The position numbers and the translations under genes were made by a program. The notes under the pieces were generated by a model. That model was not told the origin of the DNA. It searched no databases and saw only the letters and a program-made list of their open reading frames with translations. DNA of 64,000 nt from Stappia sp. ES.058 (GTDB taxonomy: Bacteria > Pseudomonadota > Alphaproteobacteria > Rhizobiales > Stappiaceae), in the NCBI RefSeq assembly GCF_900105595.1, contig NZ_LT629784.1, positions 310,001-374,000 on the forward strand, read 5' to 3'. Shown here one piece after another: positions 27,622 to 36,932 of the stretch. Position 1 is the first letter of the stretch. Each line of letters opens with the position of its first letter.

Positions 27622-28491
27622 ATGACGACGCCCGCCGCGCGCCTGCGCGCCCATTTGAGCAAGACGCCGCTCACCGTGATGCCCTGCTGCTTCGACGGCC
27701 TGTCCGCCAAGCTGATCGGCGACGCCGGTTTTCCGGTGTCTTTCATGTCGGGCTTTGCCGTTTCCGCCGCGCGTATCGGTGCGCCGGACACCGGCCTGAT
27801 TTCCTATGGCGAAATGGTCGACCAGGGCCGCAACGTTTGCGCGGCGACCTCGGCGCTGATCATCGGCGACGGCGACACCGGCTATGGCAATGCGCTCAAC
27901 GTCAAACGCACGGTCAAGGGCTATGCCCAGGCGGGCTTTGCCGCCGTGATGATCGAGGATCAGCTTGCCCCCAAGCGCTGCGGCCACACCAAGGGCAAGC
28001 TCGTCGTCTCGCGCGATGAGGCCGTCGACCGCATCAAGGCGGCGGTGGATGCGCGCGAGGAAGGATCCGATATTCTCATCCTGGCGCGCACGGATGCACG
28101 CCACGGTCACGGGCTGGACGAAGCGCTGGAACGCGCGCGCGCCTTCAAGGAAGCCGGCGCCGATCTTCTCTTCGTGGAAGCGCCGCATGATGTGGGCGAG
28201 ATGGAAACGATCTGCCGCGAGGTGCCGGGCTGGCACATGGCCAATCTGGTGGAAGGCGGCGCGACGCCGATGCTGCCGCATGCGGAATTGGAACGGATCG
28301 GCTATCGGCTTGCCGCCTATCCGCTGACACTCCTCTCCACCGCAATCAGGGCGATGCAGGAGGCGCTGGCCGAAATGGCCGCCGGACGTCATCCCGACGA
28401 CGCGCTTCTTCCCTTTGCCGATCTGCGCAAGGCGGTCGGCTTCGATGCCTATTACGAGGAAGAAAGCCGCTACGCCGACAAGCGTGACTGA
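27622..28491 (+). CDS. Isocitrate lyase/PEP mutase-superfamily enzyme
   Basis: A 289-residue TIM-barrel enzyme of the ICL/PEPM superfamily, whose members break or form C-C or C-P bonds in 2-oxo or hydroxy acids. It has PCCFDGLSAKLIGDAGF at the start, the metal-site pattern DGDTGYGN, and the catalytic loop PKRCGHTKGK corresponding to KKCGH of lyases. Oxaloacetate decarboxylase, methylisocitrate lyase-like or 2,3-dimethylmalate lyase activity are all possible; the exact one is not readable. It is last in the second TRAP operon and has its own terminator. Confidence 0.85.
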   Translation: MTTPAARLRAHLSKTPLTVMPCCFDGLSAKLIGDAGFPVSFMSGFAVSAARIGAPDTGLISYGEMVDQGRNVCAATSALIIGDGDTGYGNALNVKRTVKGYAQAGFAAVMIEDQLAPKRCGHTKGKLVVSRDEAVDRIKAAVDAREEGSDILILARTDARHGHGLDEALERARAFKEAGADLLFVEAPHDVGEMETICREVPGWHMANLVEGGATPMLPHAELERIGYRLAAYPLTLLSTAIRAMQEALAEMAAGRHPDDALLPFADLRKAVGFDAYYEEESRYADKRD

Positions 28492-28638
28492 CGGGCGAAA
28501 ATTCGCGCCGCGATGATCCGGACATGGTCACGCGGCGTAAGTGGGGAATAAGCCGGAGGACGACGGCAGTTCCCGATCCGCCGTCAACCACCCGAATCCG
28601 GCTTTTCGGGCGGTCCACCCCGATCGGCCACCCGTTTT

Positions 28639-28672
28639 GGAGGTCGCTCTCCCCCGGAGCGGCCTCCTTTTT
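28639..28672 (+). terminator. Rho-independent terminator of the second TRAP operon
   Basis: GGAGGTCGCTC pairs with GAGCGGCCTCC (one G-T pair) around a 7-base loop, followed by TTTTT. The T-run touches the stop codon of the converging amidase gene. Confidence 0.85.
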
Positions 28673-30122
28673 ACTTCCCGCCGACAGCCACCATCGCCGG
28701 TGCTTTCGCCGTCCATCCCGTCGCCTGATCGTAGGCCTTTGCGACCTGCAGCACGCCGAGATCGTCGCGCGGACGGCCGATGATCTGAAAGCCGGTCGGC
28801 AGGCCGGCGGCGTTGAAGCCGGCCGGCACGGAAACGGCAGGCAATCCCAGCAGGCTGACGCCGACGACGGTTTCCATCCAGCGGTGATAGGTGTCCATTT
28901 CGCGCCCGGCGATTTCTTTCGGCCAGTCGAGCGTGACGTCGAAGGGATAGACCTGCGCGCTCGGGGCGACCAGGTAGTCGTAGCACTCGAACAGCCGCAG
29001 CACGGCGCGATACCAGGCGCTGCGCATGGCACTCGCCTCTTCGATGGCCGCCATCGACAGCGCGCGCCCCCGCTCGATTTCCCAGATCGCGGCGGGCTTG
29101 AGCTTGTCGCGGGTGGCAGGCGCATCGTAGATCGCGCCGAGTTTCGCGGCCACGCGCCAGCTCCTCAGATCGCACCACGATTGCCAGATGCGCTCTGGGG
29201 CATAGCCCGGGCCGGTCTCCTCGAGATGCGCGCCAAGCTCGACCAGCCGCGTCAGTCCGTCGCCCACGAGGTCCAGAATGCCGTCCTCGAAGGGGAGATA
29301 CCCGTCGAGATCGCCCAGCGAACCGATGCGGAGGTCCTTCACCTTAGGTGTCACGGTGCCGGCGAAGGCGCTGCCGTCGCCGTCGAGCGACTGTGGCGCG
29401 CGGGGATCGTACCCGGCCTGGATGGAAAGCAGCATGGCGAGGTCGTCGACATCGCGGGCCATCGGGCCGTCGGTTGCCATCGTGTCCATGAAGAGCTCAG
29501 GCGAGGGACCCGCCGGCACGCGGCCATAGCTCGGGCGCATGCCGATGATGTTGTTGAAGGCGGCCGGATTGCGCAGCGAGCCCATCATGTCGCTGCCGTC
29601 GGCAACGGCGAAGATCCGCGCGGCGATTGCCGCCGCCGCCCCGCCGCTGGAGCCGCCGGCGCTGCGGGTTGTGTCATGGGGGTTGAGCGTCGGGCCGAAC
29701 AGCGGATTGGTGGTGTGCGAGCCAAGGCCGAATTCCGGCACATTGGTCTTGCCGACGAGAATAGCCCCGGCCGCGCGCATGCGCGCCACATGGAGGCTGT
29801 CCTCCGCCGGCACCTGGCGGGCGAAGACCGGCGATCCCATGGTGGTCGTCAGCCCCGCCGTCATGGCGAGATCCTTGATCGCCTGCGGCATGCCGTGCAT
29901 CCAGCCGCGCGAGCGCCCGGCGGCGAGTTCCGCATCGAGCGTGTCGGCCTCGGCCAGCAGCGCGTCGGCGTCGCGCAGCGACACAATCGCGTTGAGCGTC
30001 GGGTTGAGCGCGTCGATGCGGGCAAGCGTCGCCTGCATCACCTCGCGCGCCGAGACGCGCCTTGCGTGGATGGCTTCAGACAGCGCCCGCGCCGACAGGG
30101 CGGTGATCTCGTCTGCGGTCAT
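28671..30122 (-). CDS. Amidase (amidase-signature family)
   Basis: A 483-residue hydrolase of the amidase-signature family. The Ser-cis-Ser-Lys triad is visible: Lys in MPQAIKDLAMTAG, the Gly/Ser-rich stretch SAGGSSGGAAAAIA, and GSDMMGSLRNPAAF with the nucleophile region. The start at MTADEITALSARALSEAI matches the family N-terminus. It lies 40 bp after hisG on the same strand and might be read from the his operon, but its substrate is unknown and no histidine role is implied. Confidence 0.9.
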   Translation of the reverse strand: MTADEITALSARALSEAIHARRVSAREVMQATLARIDALNPTLNAIVSLRDADALLAEADTLDAELAAGRSRGWMHGMPQAIKDLAMTAGLTTTMGSPVFARQVPAEDSLHVARMRAAGAILVGKTNVPEFGLGSHTTNPLFGPTLNPHDTTRSAGGSSGGAAAAIAARIFAVADGSDMMGSLRNPAAFNNIIGMRPSYGRVPAGPSPELFMDTMATDGPMARDVDDLAMLLSIQAGYDPRAPQSLDGDGSAFAGTVTPKVKDLRIGSLGDLDGYLPFEDGILDLVGDGLTRLVELGAHLEETGPGYAPERIWQSWCDLRSWRVAAKLGAIYDAPATRDKLKPAAIWEIERGRALSMAAIEEASAMRSAWYRAVLRLFECYDYLVAPSAQVYPFDVTLDWPKEIAGREMDTYHRWMETVVGVSLLGLPAVSVPAGFNAAGLPTGFQIIGRPRDDLGVLQVAKAYDQATGWTAKAPAMVAVGGK

Positions 30123-30162
30123 GGCCCGGGCCTCCCGTCCCGTATCCTGATGAAACAGGGAC

Positions 30163-31137
30163 TTAAGATCCGACCTTTTCCGCCAGCGGATCGTAGAGCG
30201 GGTTGCTGGTGCCGAACACATAATCGAGCGTGGTGACGCTGACATGCGGCGCGCCGTGGTCGCGCAGCAGCGTCGCGCAATCGGCGGCGCTCGTCGCCGG
30301 GCAATGCAGCAGCAGCGGCTGGCCGACCTGGGTGCCGAAGGGCGCAATCGCGCCGAACTGGTCGCCGGCGGCGCGCGCCGTCAGCTCCGGCGCGGCCACC
30401 AGCGCGCGGATTTCCCGGAAGCCCCGGGCGCGCTCTTCCGCTGCGATCCGGTCGAGGATGACGCGGGCAAAACCCAGTTTCTCCGCGCTCCAGCTCGCGC
30501 TCAGCGAGGCGACCAGATGGGCCTGGCTCTTCAGGATGACGCCGTCGTCGAGGATCTTCAGGTTGTTGGCGACAAGCGTCGAGCCGGTGGTGGTGATGTC
30601 GACGATCAGTTCCGCCGTGCCGGCGGCCGGCGCGCCCTCTGTCGCGCCGGCGCTTTCCACGATCCGGTAGTCGGAAATCCCGTGCCGGGCGAAGAAGTCG
30701 CGCGTCAGCGTGACGTATTTGGTCGCAACCCGCAGCCGCTCGCCCTTGCGGGCGCGAAAATGCGCCGCGACATCGGCGAGATCGGCCATGGTCGACACGT
30801 CGATCCAGGCGTCGGGCACCGCGACCACCACATCGGCGAAGCCGAAGCCGAGCGGGGTGACGGTGTGCACGCTGGTTTCGGGATCGGCGATGGTCTCATG
30901 CACCAGATCGAGCCCGGTGACGCCGAGATGCGCCTGGCCGTTGGCCAGTTCGCGCGCGATCTCGGACGCCGAGAGGAAGGCGATTTCCACCTCCTGCGCG
31001 TCGAAGCGGCCGAGGCGGCCGCGATAGTTGCGCGCGCCGCCCGGCTGGCGCACCGGCAGGCCGGCGCGGGCGAAGAAATCGTGCGTGTTGTCCTGCAGCC
31101 GTCCCTTGGAGGGAATGGCGATGGTCAATGGCGTCAT
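30163..31137 (-). CDS. hisG: ATP phosphoribosyltransferase HisG, long form
   Basis: HisG catalyses the first step of histidine synthesis, joining ATP and PRPP. The start [15 protein letters not shown] and the PRPP-binding [15 protein letters not shown] are typical. At 324 residues it is much longer than the about 230-residue HisG proteins normally paired with HisZ; the last 100 residues (from about [14 protein letters not shown]) form an extra C-terminal region. It follows hisZ with only 7 bp between. Longer upstream starts would overlap hisZ. Confidence 0.92.
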   Translation of the reverse strand: MTPLTIAIPSKGRLQDNTHDFFARAGLPVRQPGGARNYRGRLGRFDAQEVEIAFLSASEIARELANGQAHLGVTGLDLVHETIADPETSVHTVTPLGFGFADVVVAVPDAWIDVSTMADLADVAAHFRARKGERLRVATKYVTLTRDFFARHGISDYRIVESAGATEGAPAAGTAELIVDITTTGSTLVANNLKILDDGVILKSQAHLVASLSASWSAEKLGFARVILDRIAAEERARGFREIRALVAAPELTARAAGDQFGAIAPFGTQVGQPLLLHCPATSAADCATLLRDHGAPHVSVTTLDYVFGTSNPLYDPLAEKVGS

Positions 31138-31144
31138 GAGACCC

Positions 31145-32257
31145 TCAAATGCGATCCAGCCAGATGGAGAACCCGGTGGCCGGAATATGAGCCGTGGCGC
31201 CGAGCAGCGCCAGAAGCTTGTCGTAGCGTCCGCCGCCGACGATCTGGCCGGCCGTCTCGCGCGCGGCGGAATGGATTTCGAACACGAAGCCCGTGTAATA
31301 GTCCAGCCGTCGGCCGAAATCGGCCGCAAACGTCAGGGATCGGTCGGAAATCCCGTGCGCGGCGATGGCGTCGAGCCGCGCGGAGAAGCTTGAAAGCGCA
31401 TCGGTCAGGTCGAGACCGGCGTCTTCGGCGAAGGTCGCGATTGTCTCGACCGATGCGCGCGGATCGCCGGCAATCGCCAGATAGCGGGTGAGCACATCGG
31501 CGGCGCGGTCGGTTTGCGGATCGTGGCGGGCAAGGGCTGCCTGTTCCAGCAGCCGTTCGGCGATGTCGCCGGCGCTGCGCCCGGCAATCGGCTTGAGTCC
31601 GGTGAGGCGCAAAAGCTCGGCGACCGCCGCCTGTGCGGTGTCCGGCGCAAGCCCGTCGAGCGCGCGTGCAAGCTCTGCGGCGGATGTGTCGCCGCGCTCC
31701 GCCTCGATGCCTGCGCCGCGCATGGCTGCAATCGCCGCGTCCAGCCGGTCGCGCTCGCCGAAGAGATCGCCCAGACGACGCTCCCACACGGCAGGCAGGT
31801 TCAGACCCGAAAGCACGGCGCGAAACAGCGCCTCGTCGCCGATGTGGATGCGCGTGTCGGAAACGCCGAGCGTTTCCAGCGCTGAGAGCGCAAGCGCCAG
31901 CGTGTCGGCGTCGGCGGCTTCCAGATCGGCGCGGCCCAGGCATTCGACGCCGGCCTGCATGAATTCGCCCGCGCCGTCCTGGCGCTGGCGGAACACCTTG
32001 CCGCAATAGGAATAGCGCGCCGGCGTTTCCGCCGCGCCGCCGTCGAGATGCGCCCGGCAGACGGGAAGCGTATAGTCGGGACGCAGGCACAATTCCTCGC
32101 CGGCACGGTCGCCGGTGAGATACATGCGCCCGCGAATGTCCTCGCCGATCAGGTCGAGAAAGAGCCGCGACGGCTGCAGGATCTCCGGTTCCATTGCCGG
32201 AAAGCCGTTGTCCTGAAACAGGCCGCGCAGCTTCGCGTAAGGGTCGGGCAGGGTCAT
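31145..32257 (-). CDS. hisZ: ATP phosphoribosyltransferase regulatory subunit HisZ
   Basis: HisZ is a histidyl-tRNA synthetase paralogue that activates HisG. The 370-residue protein has class II synthetase-like motifs ([28 protein letters not shown], and [19 protein letters not shown] near the C-terminus) but lacks the anticodon-binding domain. Its start overlaps the hisS stop by 4 bases, so the synthetase and its paralogue are translationally coupled. Confidence 0.93.
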   Translation of the reverse strand: MTLPDPYAKLRGLFQDNGFPAMEPEILQPSRLFLDLIGEDIRGRMYLTGDRAGEELCLRPDYTLPVCRAHLDGGAAETPARYSYCGKVFRQRQDGAGEFMQAGVECLGRADLEAADADTLALALSALETLGVSDTRIHIGDEALFRAVLSGLNLPAVWERRLGDLFGERDRLDAAIAAMRGAGIEAERGDTSAAELARALDGLAPDTAQAAVAELLRLTGLKPIAGRSAGDIAERLLEQAALARHDPQTDRAADVLTRYLAIAGDPRASVETIATFAEDAGLDLTDALSSFSARLDAIAAHGISDRSLTFAADFGRRLDYYTGFVFEIHSAARETAGQIVGGGRYDKLLALLGATAHIPATGFSIWLDRI

Positions 32258-33873
32258 GCGCTTTCTCCCTGCGGGCCGCTTTTCGCGCGGTCCTCGGCCT
32301 GTTCGGCGAGCAGGCGCTTGACCGTCTCGACCAACTCGCTTTCGGCCACGCTGATCTGCGCCGGACGGCTTTCGCGCCAGGTCACATTGTCGGCGATCTC
32401 GCCGGACAGCCGCTTGCCCTCGATCAGGTCCTTGATCTGCACCACGCCCTCGGCCCGTTCGTCGCCGCCCTGGATGATGGCGAGCGGGCAGTCGCGCCGG
32501 TCGGCGTATTTGAGCTGGTTGCCGAATTTCTTCCAGTTGCCCTGATACATCTCGGCACGGATGCCGGCGGCACGCAGGTCCTGGGTCATTTTCTGGTAGC
32601 GCGCGAGGCTTGCCGTGTCGCCGTCCATCACGGTGACGAGCACGGGCGCGAGCACCGTGTCGGTCTTCAGCTTGCCGAGGTTCTTCAGCGCGCTCATCAG
32701 CCGCGACACGCCGATGGAAAAGCCGGTCGCCGGCACGTCGCGCCCGGTGAAGCGCTTGACCAGACCGTCATAGCGCCCGCCGCCGCCGACGGAGCCGAAC
32801 TGCACGACCTCGCCCTTCTCGTTGGTGACGTCGAAGAGGAGCTCCGCCTCATAGACCGGCCCGGTGTAATATTCGAGGCCGCGCACGACGGAGGGGTCGA
32901 TTATCACGCGCCCATCATCATATCCGGAGGCTTGAACTAGTTTTGCAATAGTCTCGAATTCAGCGACGCCTTCTGAGAAGGACTGAACTGGACCATATAT
33001 TTTGCTCTGCCGCATAGCGGAGAGCATGTCCTTCTCCACTGGCTCCGCTGACGGGTCTGTCTCCGACACGTAGCGGAATACCGGGTTCAAAACGAATGGC
33101 TGAGGATTCTGATCGTACGGCCGACTTCTCAGCTGCGTAAACCAAATCAAATGATCGATTTGCTTTTTGCTCAGCCCCGCGCCCTTTGTAAAGTCGCCGC
33201 TCTCATCCTTACGGCCCTCGCCAAGCAGCAGGCGCACGCCCTCGACGCCGAACTTGTCTAGCTTGTCGATGGCGCGAAGCACTGTGAGACGCCGTTCGGC
33301 GTTCTCCTCGCCGCCGAGACCGATCGCCTCCATCACGCCGTCGAGCACCTTGCGGTTGTTGACGCGGATGACGTATTGGCCGCGCGGAATGCCCAGCGCC
33401 TCCATCGTGTCGGCCATCATCATGCACATTTCCGCGTCCGCCTGGACGCCCGGCGCGCCGACCGTATCGGCGTCGAACTGCATGAACTGGCGGAAGCGGC
33501 CCGGGCCCGGCTTTTCGTTGCGGAACACCCAGCCGGCGCGGTAGCTGCGAAACGGCAGCTGGATCTCGTTGATGTTTTCCGACACATGGCGGGCGAGCGG
33601 CGCCGTCAGGTCGTAGCGCAGGCTCATCCACTGTTCGTCGTCGTCCTGCACGGAGAAGACGCCGGCGTTCGGCCGGTCGGTGTCGGGCAGGAATTTTCCG
33701 AGACAATCGGTGTATTCGAACGCCGGCGTTTCCACCGGATCGAAGCCATAGGCCTCGTAGACGCCGCGGATCTTCGCCAGCATCGCGTCGGTTGCGCGGA
33801 TGTCTGCGGCGGAGCGGTCGACGAAGCCGCGCGGCAGGCGCGCCTTGAGCTTGTTCGGTTTGGTCTTGGCCAT
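32254..33873 (-). CDS. hisS: Histidine-tRNA ligase
   Basis: The 539-residue histidyl-tRNA synthetase charges tRNA-His. Class II motifs are visible: [19 protein letters not shown] at the N-terminus, [19 protein letters not shown] (motif 2), the histidine signature [16 protein letters not shown], and [13 protein letters not shown] (motif 3), followed by an anticodon-binding domain. The reading frame is intact. A stretch of about 240-300 bp inside the gene has markedly lower GC and A/T-ending codons, described separately. Confidence 0.95.
   Translation of the reverse strand: MAKTKPNKLKARLPRGFVDRSAADIRATDAMLAKIRGVYEAYGFDPVETPAFEYTDCLGKFLPDTDRPNAGVFSVQDDDEQWMSLRYDLTAPLARHVSENINEIQLPFRSYRAGWVFRNEKPGPGRFRQFMQFDADTVGAPGVQADAEMCMMMADTMEALGIPRGQYVIRVNNRKVLDGVMEAIGLGGEENAERRLTVLRAIDKLDKFGVEGVRLLLGEGRKDESGDFTKGAGLSKKQIDHLIWFTQLRSRPYDQNPQPFVLNPVFRYVSETDPSAEPVEKDMLSAMRQSKIYGPVQSFSEGVAEFETIAKLVQASGYDDGRVIIDPSVVRGLEYYTGPVYEAELLFDVTNEKGEVVQFGSVGGGGRYDGLVKRFTGRDVPATGFSIGVSRLMSALKNLGKLKTDTVLAPVLVTVMDGDTASLARYQKMTQDLRAAGIRAEMYQGNWKKFGNQLKYADRRDCPLAIIQGGDERAEGVVQIKDLIEGKRLSGEIADNVTWRESRPAQISVAESELVETVKRLLAEQAEDRAKSGPQGESA
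32905..33230. other. Low-GC mosaic patch inside hisS
   Basis: Within hisS the four 60-bp lines 32941-33180 count 26, 36, 32 and 29 G+C (123/240, 51%), while the line starting 32761 has 43/60. Codons on the coding strand become A/T-ending (AAA ATA TAT GGT CCA GTT). The frame is kept, over roughly residues 232-312. Boundaries are approximate. Confidence 0.7.
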
Positions 33874-34137
33874 TGGCGTTTGAAGGTCCGTTCAATCGGG
33901 AAGGGGCCACGGGCGAACCCCGCAGCCGGTTGCCGGTTTCCTAGACGAAACGGCGGTCGCGGGCAAGGATCGCAGCCAGGACGCGGGGTTGCGGCTTAAC
34001 CGTGATCGGCGCCAGCCCGCTTGAGCGCTTGCAATCGGGGACGGTCGGACTATGGTCCCGCGCGAAAACGCGACCGCGCGGCATGAGAGCTGCGCGCAAG
34101 TCTCGTCGCGTCTCTCTCGCTGAGGTCAAGAGTGCCC

Positions 34138-35337
34138 ATGCCGGTCGACGGCGCATCGCTTTCGCAATCCCAGAGCGCCGGCTCAAAGGCCGGTGACGCC
34201 GGCGAGCCCGCTGCGGTCCTGCATGCGCCGGAGCTGTCCGTCGTGTTGCCGACGTTCAACGAGCGCGACAACCTGCCCGTGCTGATCGAGCGTCTCGACG
34301 TTGCCCTTGCCGGCATCGCCTGGGAGGCCATCGTCGTCGACGACAATTCCCCCGACGGCACGACGGAGACCGCGCGTCAGCTTGCCAACCGCGACCCGCG
34401 CATCCGCGTCATCCGCCGGGTCGGCCGGCGCGGGCTTTCGGGCGCCTGCATCGAGGGCATGCTGGCGTCTTCCGCCGACTACGTCGCGGTGATGGATGCC
34501 GACCTGCAGCATGACGAGACGCTGCTGCCGAAAATGCTGGAAAAGCTCGCCGGCGACGGCACGGCGGGCAATCCGGGCGCCGATCTCGCCGTCGCCAGCC
34601 GCCATGTCGACGGCGGCGCGGTGGGCGACGGGCTGTCGGCGATGCGCGCCTCCGGCTCGGGACTGGCGAACCGTCTGGCGCGCATCTTCCTGCATGTCGA
34701 TCTGTCGGATCCGATGAGCGGCTTCTTCATGATCCGCCGCACGCAAGTGGAACGTCTCGCGCCGCAGCTTTCCTCGCAAGGCTTCAAGATCCTGCTGGAC
34801 ATCGTCGCCAGCGCGAAGGGATCCTTGCGCATCGTCGAACTGCCTTTCGTCTTCCGCGAGAGGCTGCACGGTCAAAGCAAGCTCGACACGCTGGTCGCGC
34901 TCGATTTTCTGGGGCTTATCTTGTCGAAACTGGTTGGCGATCTCGTGTCCGTGCGGTTCCTGATGTTCATGATGGTCGGCGCCTCCGGCGTCGTCGTGCA
35001 CATGGTGGCGCTGTTCTCGCTGATCGAGGGCTTCGCGATGAACTTCCAGGTCGCGCAGACGGCGGCGACCTTCGTGGCCATGACGACGAACTTCTATCTC
35101 AACAACCGCCTGACCTACCGCGACCGTCGGCTGCACGGCTGGGCCGCCCTGCGCGGGCTCTTGACCTTTTATGTGGTCTGCGGCTTCGGCGTGATCGCCA
35201 ATGTCGGCGTCGCCTCGCTGATCTATCAGGAAGACGCCGGGCGCATTCTCATCGGCGTCGCCGGGGCCGCCGGCGCGGTGATGGGCGCGGTGTGGAACTA
35301 TGCCGCAAGCTCGGTCCTGACCTGGCGCAAGGCCTGA
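34138..35337 (+). CDS. GT2 polyprenyl-phosphate glycosyltransferase fused to GtrA domain
   Basis: A 399-residue membrane glycosyltransferase. The N-terminal GT2 domain resembles dolichol-phosphate mannose synthase (SVVLPTFNERDNLPVL, VVDDNSPDGT, VMDADLQHDE, MSGFFMIRR), transferring a sugar from a nucleotide to polyprenyl phosphate. The C-terminal GtrA domain (about residues 275-395, four helices; MTTNFYLNNRLTYRDRR) may flip or hold the lipid. ATG at 34138 is used; a GTG two codons earlier is possible. The ArnT-like gene starts 7 bp downstream. Confidence 0.88.
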   Translation: MPVDGASLSQSQSAGSKAGDAGEPAAVLHAPELSVVLPTFNERDNLPVLIERLDVALAGIAWEAIVVDDNSPDGTTETARQLANRDPRIRVIRRVGRRGLSGACIEGMLASSADYVAVMDADLQHDETLLPKMLEKLAGDGTAGNPGADLAVASRHVDGGAVGDGLSAMRASGSGLANRLARIFLHVDLSDPMSGFFMIRRTQVERLAPQLSSQGFKILLDIVASAKGSLRIVELPFVFRERLHGQSKLDTLVALDFLGLILSKLVGDLVSVRFLMFMMVGASGVVVHMVALFSLIEGFAMNFQVAQTAATFVAMTTNFYLNNRLTYRDRRLHGWAALRGLLTFYVVCGFGVIANVGVASLIYQEDAGRILIGVAGAAGAVMGAVWNYAASSVLTWRKA

Positions 35338-35344
35338 CGCGGTG

Positions 35345-36859
35345 ATGGCGCCCGCGACCCGCGACGCCGGAACGGACCTGCCGGTCTGGTTGCGACCCGC
35401 GATGCTGGCGCTGGTCGTGCTGGCGCTCACCGCGGTGAAGCTCGTCGTCGCGGCCAATTCGGGGCTGGCCGAGGACGAGGCTTATTACCGGCTCTGGGGC
35501 CTGAACCCGTCCGCCGGCTATTACGATCACCCGCCGATGGTCGGCTGGTGGGTCGCGGCCGGTTTGTGGATCGCGGGCGACACGCCGCTCGGCATCCGCC
35601 TGTTGCCGGTTCTCTCCGCGCTTGCCGGTTCGATGGCGCTCTGGCGCACCGGATATCTGCTTTTCGGCGCACGCGCCGCCGGCTGGGCGGTGCTTTTCTT
35701 CAACGCCTCGCTCCTGATCGGCATCGGCAGCTTGCTGGCGACCCCGGACGCGCCGTCGGTGTTCTTCTGGGGGCTGACGATCTGGGCGCTGTCGGAGCTT
35801 AACGCCGGCCGCAACGCCAACTGGTGGCTCGCCGTTGGCGTCTTCGCCGGCCTCGGGCTTGCCTCGAAATATTCCGTCCTGTTTCTCGGAGCCGGCATCG
35901 TGCTGTGGCTTGTGCTGGTGCCCGACGCCCGGCGCTGGTGGCGAAGCTGGCAGCTGTGGGCTGGCGGCGCGCTGGCGCTGGTCATCGTCGCGCCGGTGGT
36001 GCTTTGGAACGCCGATCATGAGTGGGCGTCCTTCATCAAGCAGTTCGGCCGCGCGGTGCCCGACGGCTGGAGCCTGAAGTTCATCTTCGAGTTCCTCGGC
36101 GCGGTGATCGGCCTGCTCAATCCGCTGGTCGCCGTACTCGCCGGCGTCGGTCTGGCGCGGGCAATGTCCGGCGCGCGCCGGGGCGATGCTGCCTTCGGCC
36201 TCGTGCTCTGGACCTGCGTACCCTTCTTCGCCTATCTGCTGCTGCATTCGCTGCATTCGCGGGTGCAGGGCAACTGGCCGGCGCCGCTTTTTCCAGCCCT
36301 TGCCCTTCTGGCCGGCGTCGTTGCGGCCGATCCGCCCGCAGCCTTTCGGCGCGGTTTCGCACTGCTCGCGAAGGCCGCCGTGGTGCTGGGTCTCGCGGTG
36401 TCGCTCATCGTCTATGTCCATGCCGTCCAGCCGCTGACCGGAGGTCTTGCGCGCAAGGATCCGACGTTCCAGACGCGTGGCTGGCCGGATGTGCGCGATC
36501 AGGTCGCGGAACTCGCGCGCCGGGAAGGCGCGGCCTGGATCGCGACCTATGGCTACGGCCTCAACGCGCAGCTTGCCTTCAATCTCTCCGACATCCTTCC
36601 GGTCGAACAGCTCACAGAGCGCATCCGCTATGTCATGCAGCCTTCCCTCGATGCCGAGACGCTGGCCCGGCCGGCGCTCTTCATAGTTGAGGCGCGGCGC
36701 GATCCGGGTGCGGCGGCGTTGAGCCACCGCTTCGGCGACGTCGAGCGCATCGCGGTTGTGACCCGGCGTGTGAAGGGCGTGGCGCTGGAAGAGCTTGTGG
36801 TCTACCGGGTCGCGGCTGCGCGCGGCGACCCGCGCGATCCCGTCTATCCGCTTCACTGA
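35345..36859 (+). CDS. GT39-type membrane glycosyltransferase (ArnT-like)
   Basis: A 504-residue multi-spanning glycosyltransferase of the ArnT/PMT type that moves a sugar from polyprenyl phosphate to an acceptor such as lipid A. The first periplasmic loop has the acidic motif LAEDEAYYRLW and the typical GYYDHPPMVGWW. About 10-12 hydrophobic helices follow, with a soluble C-terminal part. It lies between the polyprenyl-phosphate sugar transferase and a YdjC-like gene, which together suggest an envelope-lipid modification pathway. Confidence 0.87.
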   Translation: MAPATRDAGTDLPVWLRPAMLALVVLALTAVKLVVAANSGLAEDEAYYRLWGLNPSAGYYDHPPMVGWWVAAGLWIAGDTPLGIRLLPVLSALAGSMALWRTGYLLFGARAAGWAVLFFNASLLIGIGSLLATPDAPSVFFWGLTIWALSELNAGRNANWWLAVGVFAGLGLASKYSVLFLGAGIVLWLVLVPDARRWWRSWQLWAGGALALVIVAPVVLWNADHEWASFIKQFGRAVPDGWSLKFIFEFLGAVIGLLNPLVAVLAGVGLARAMSGARRGDAAFGLVLWTCVPFFAYLLLHSLHSRVQGNWPAPLFPALALLAGVVAADPPAAFRRGFALLAKAAVVLGLAVSLIVYVHAVQPLTGGLARKDPTFQTRGWPDVRDQVAELARREGAAWIATYGYGLNAQLAFNLSDILPVEQLTERIRYVMQPSLDAETLARPALFIVEARRDPGAAALSHRFGDVERIAVVTRRVKGVALEELVVYRVAAARGDPRDPVYPLH

Positions 36860-36932
36860 CAATCCGTATCGCTGAGCGATTGCGCCTCACGCCTCTTGGC
36901 AGCAGGCGCGGATCCGCGCATAGGATAGAGCG

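Noticed and set aside
26242..28392. Long minus-strand frame opposite the second dctM and the ICL-family gene
   Set aside because: Arg/His/Gln-rich low-complexity product, antisense to two clear genes, typical of shadow frames in GC-rich DNA.
32905..33230. Insertion element inside hisS
   Set aside because: The frame, length and catalytic motifs are intact and no terminal repeats are seen; a mosaic replacement fits better.
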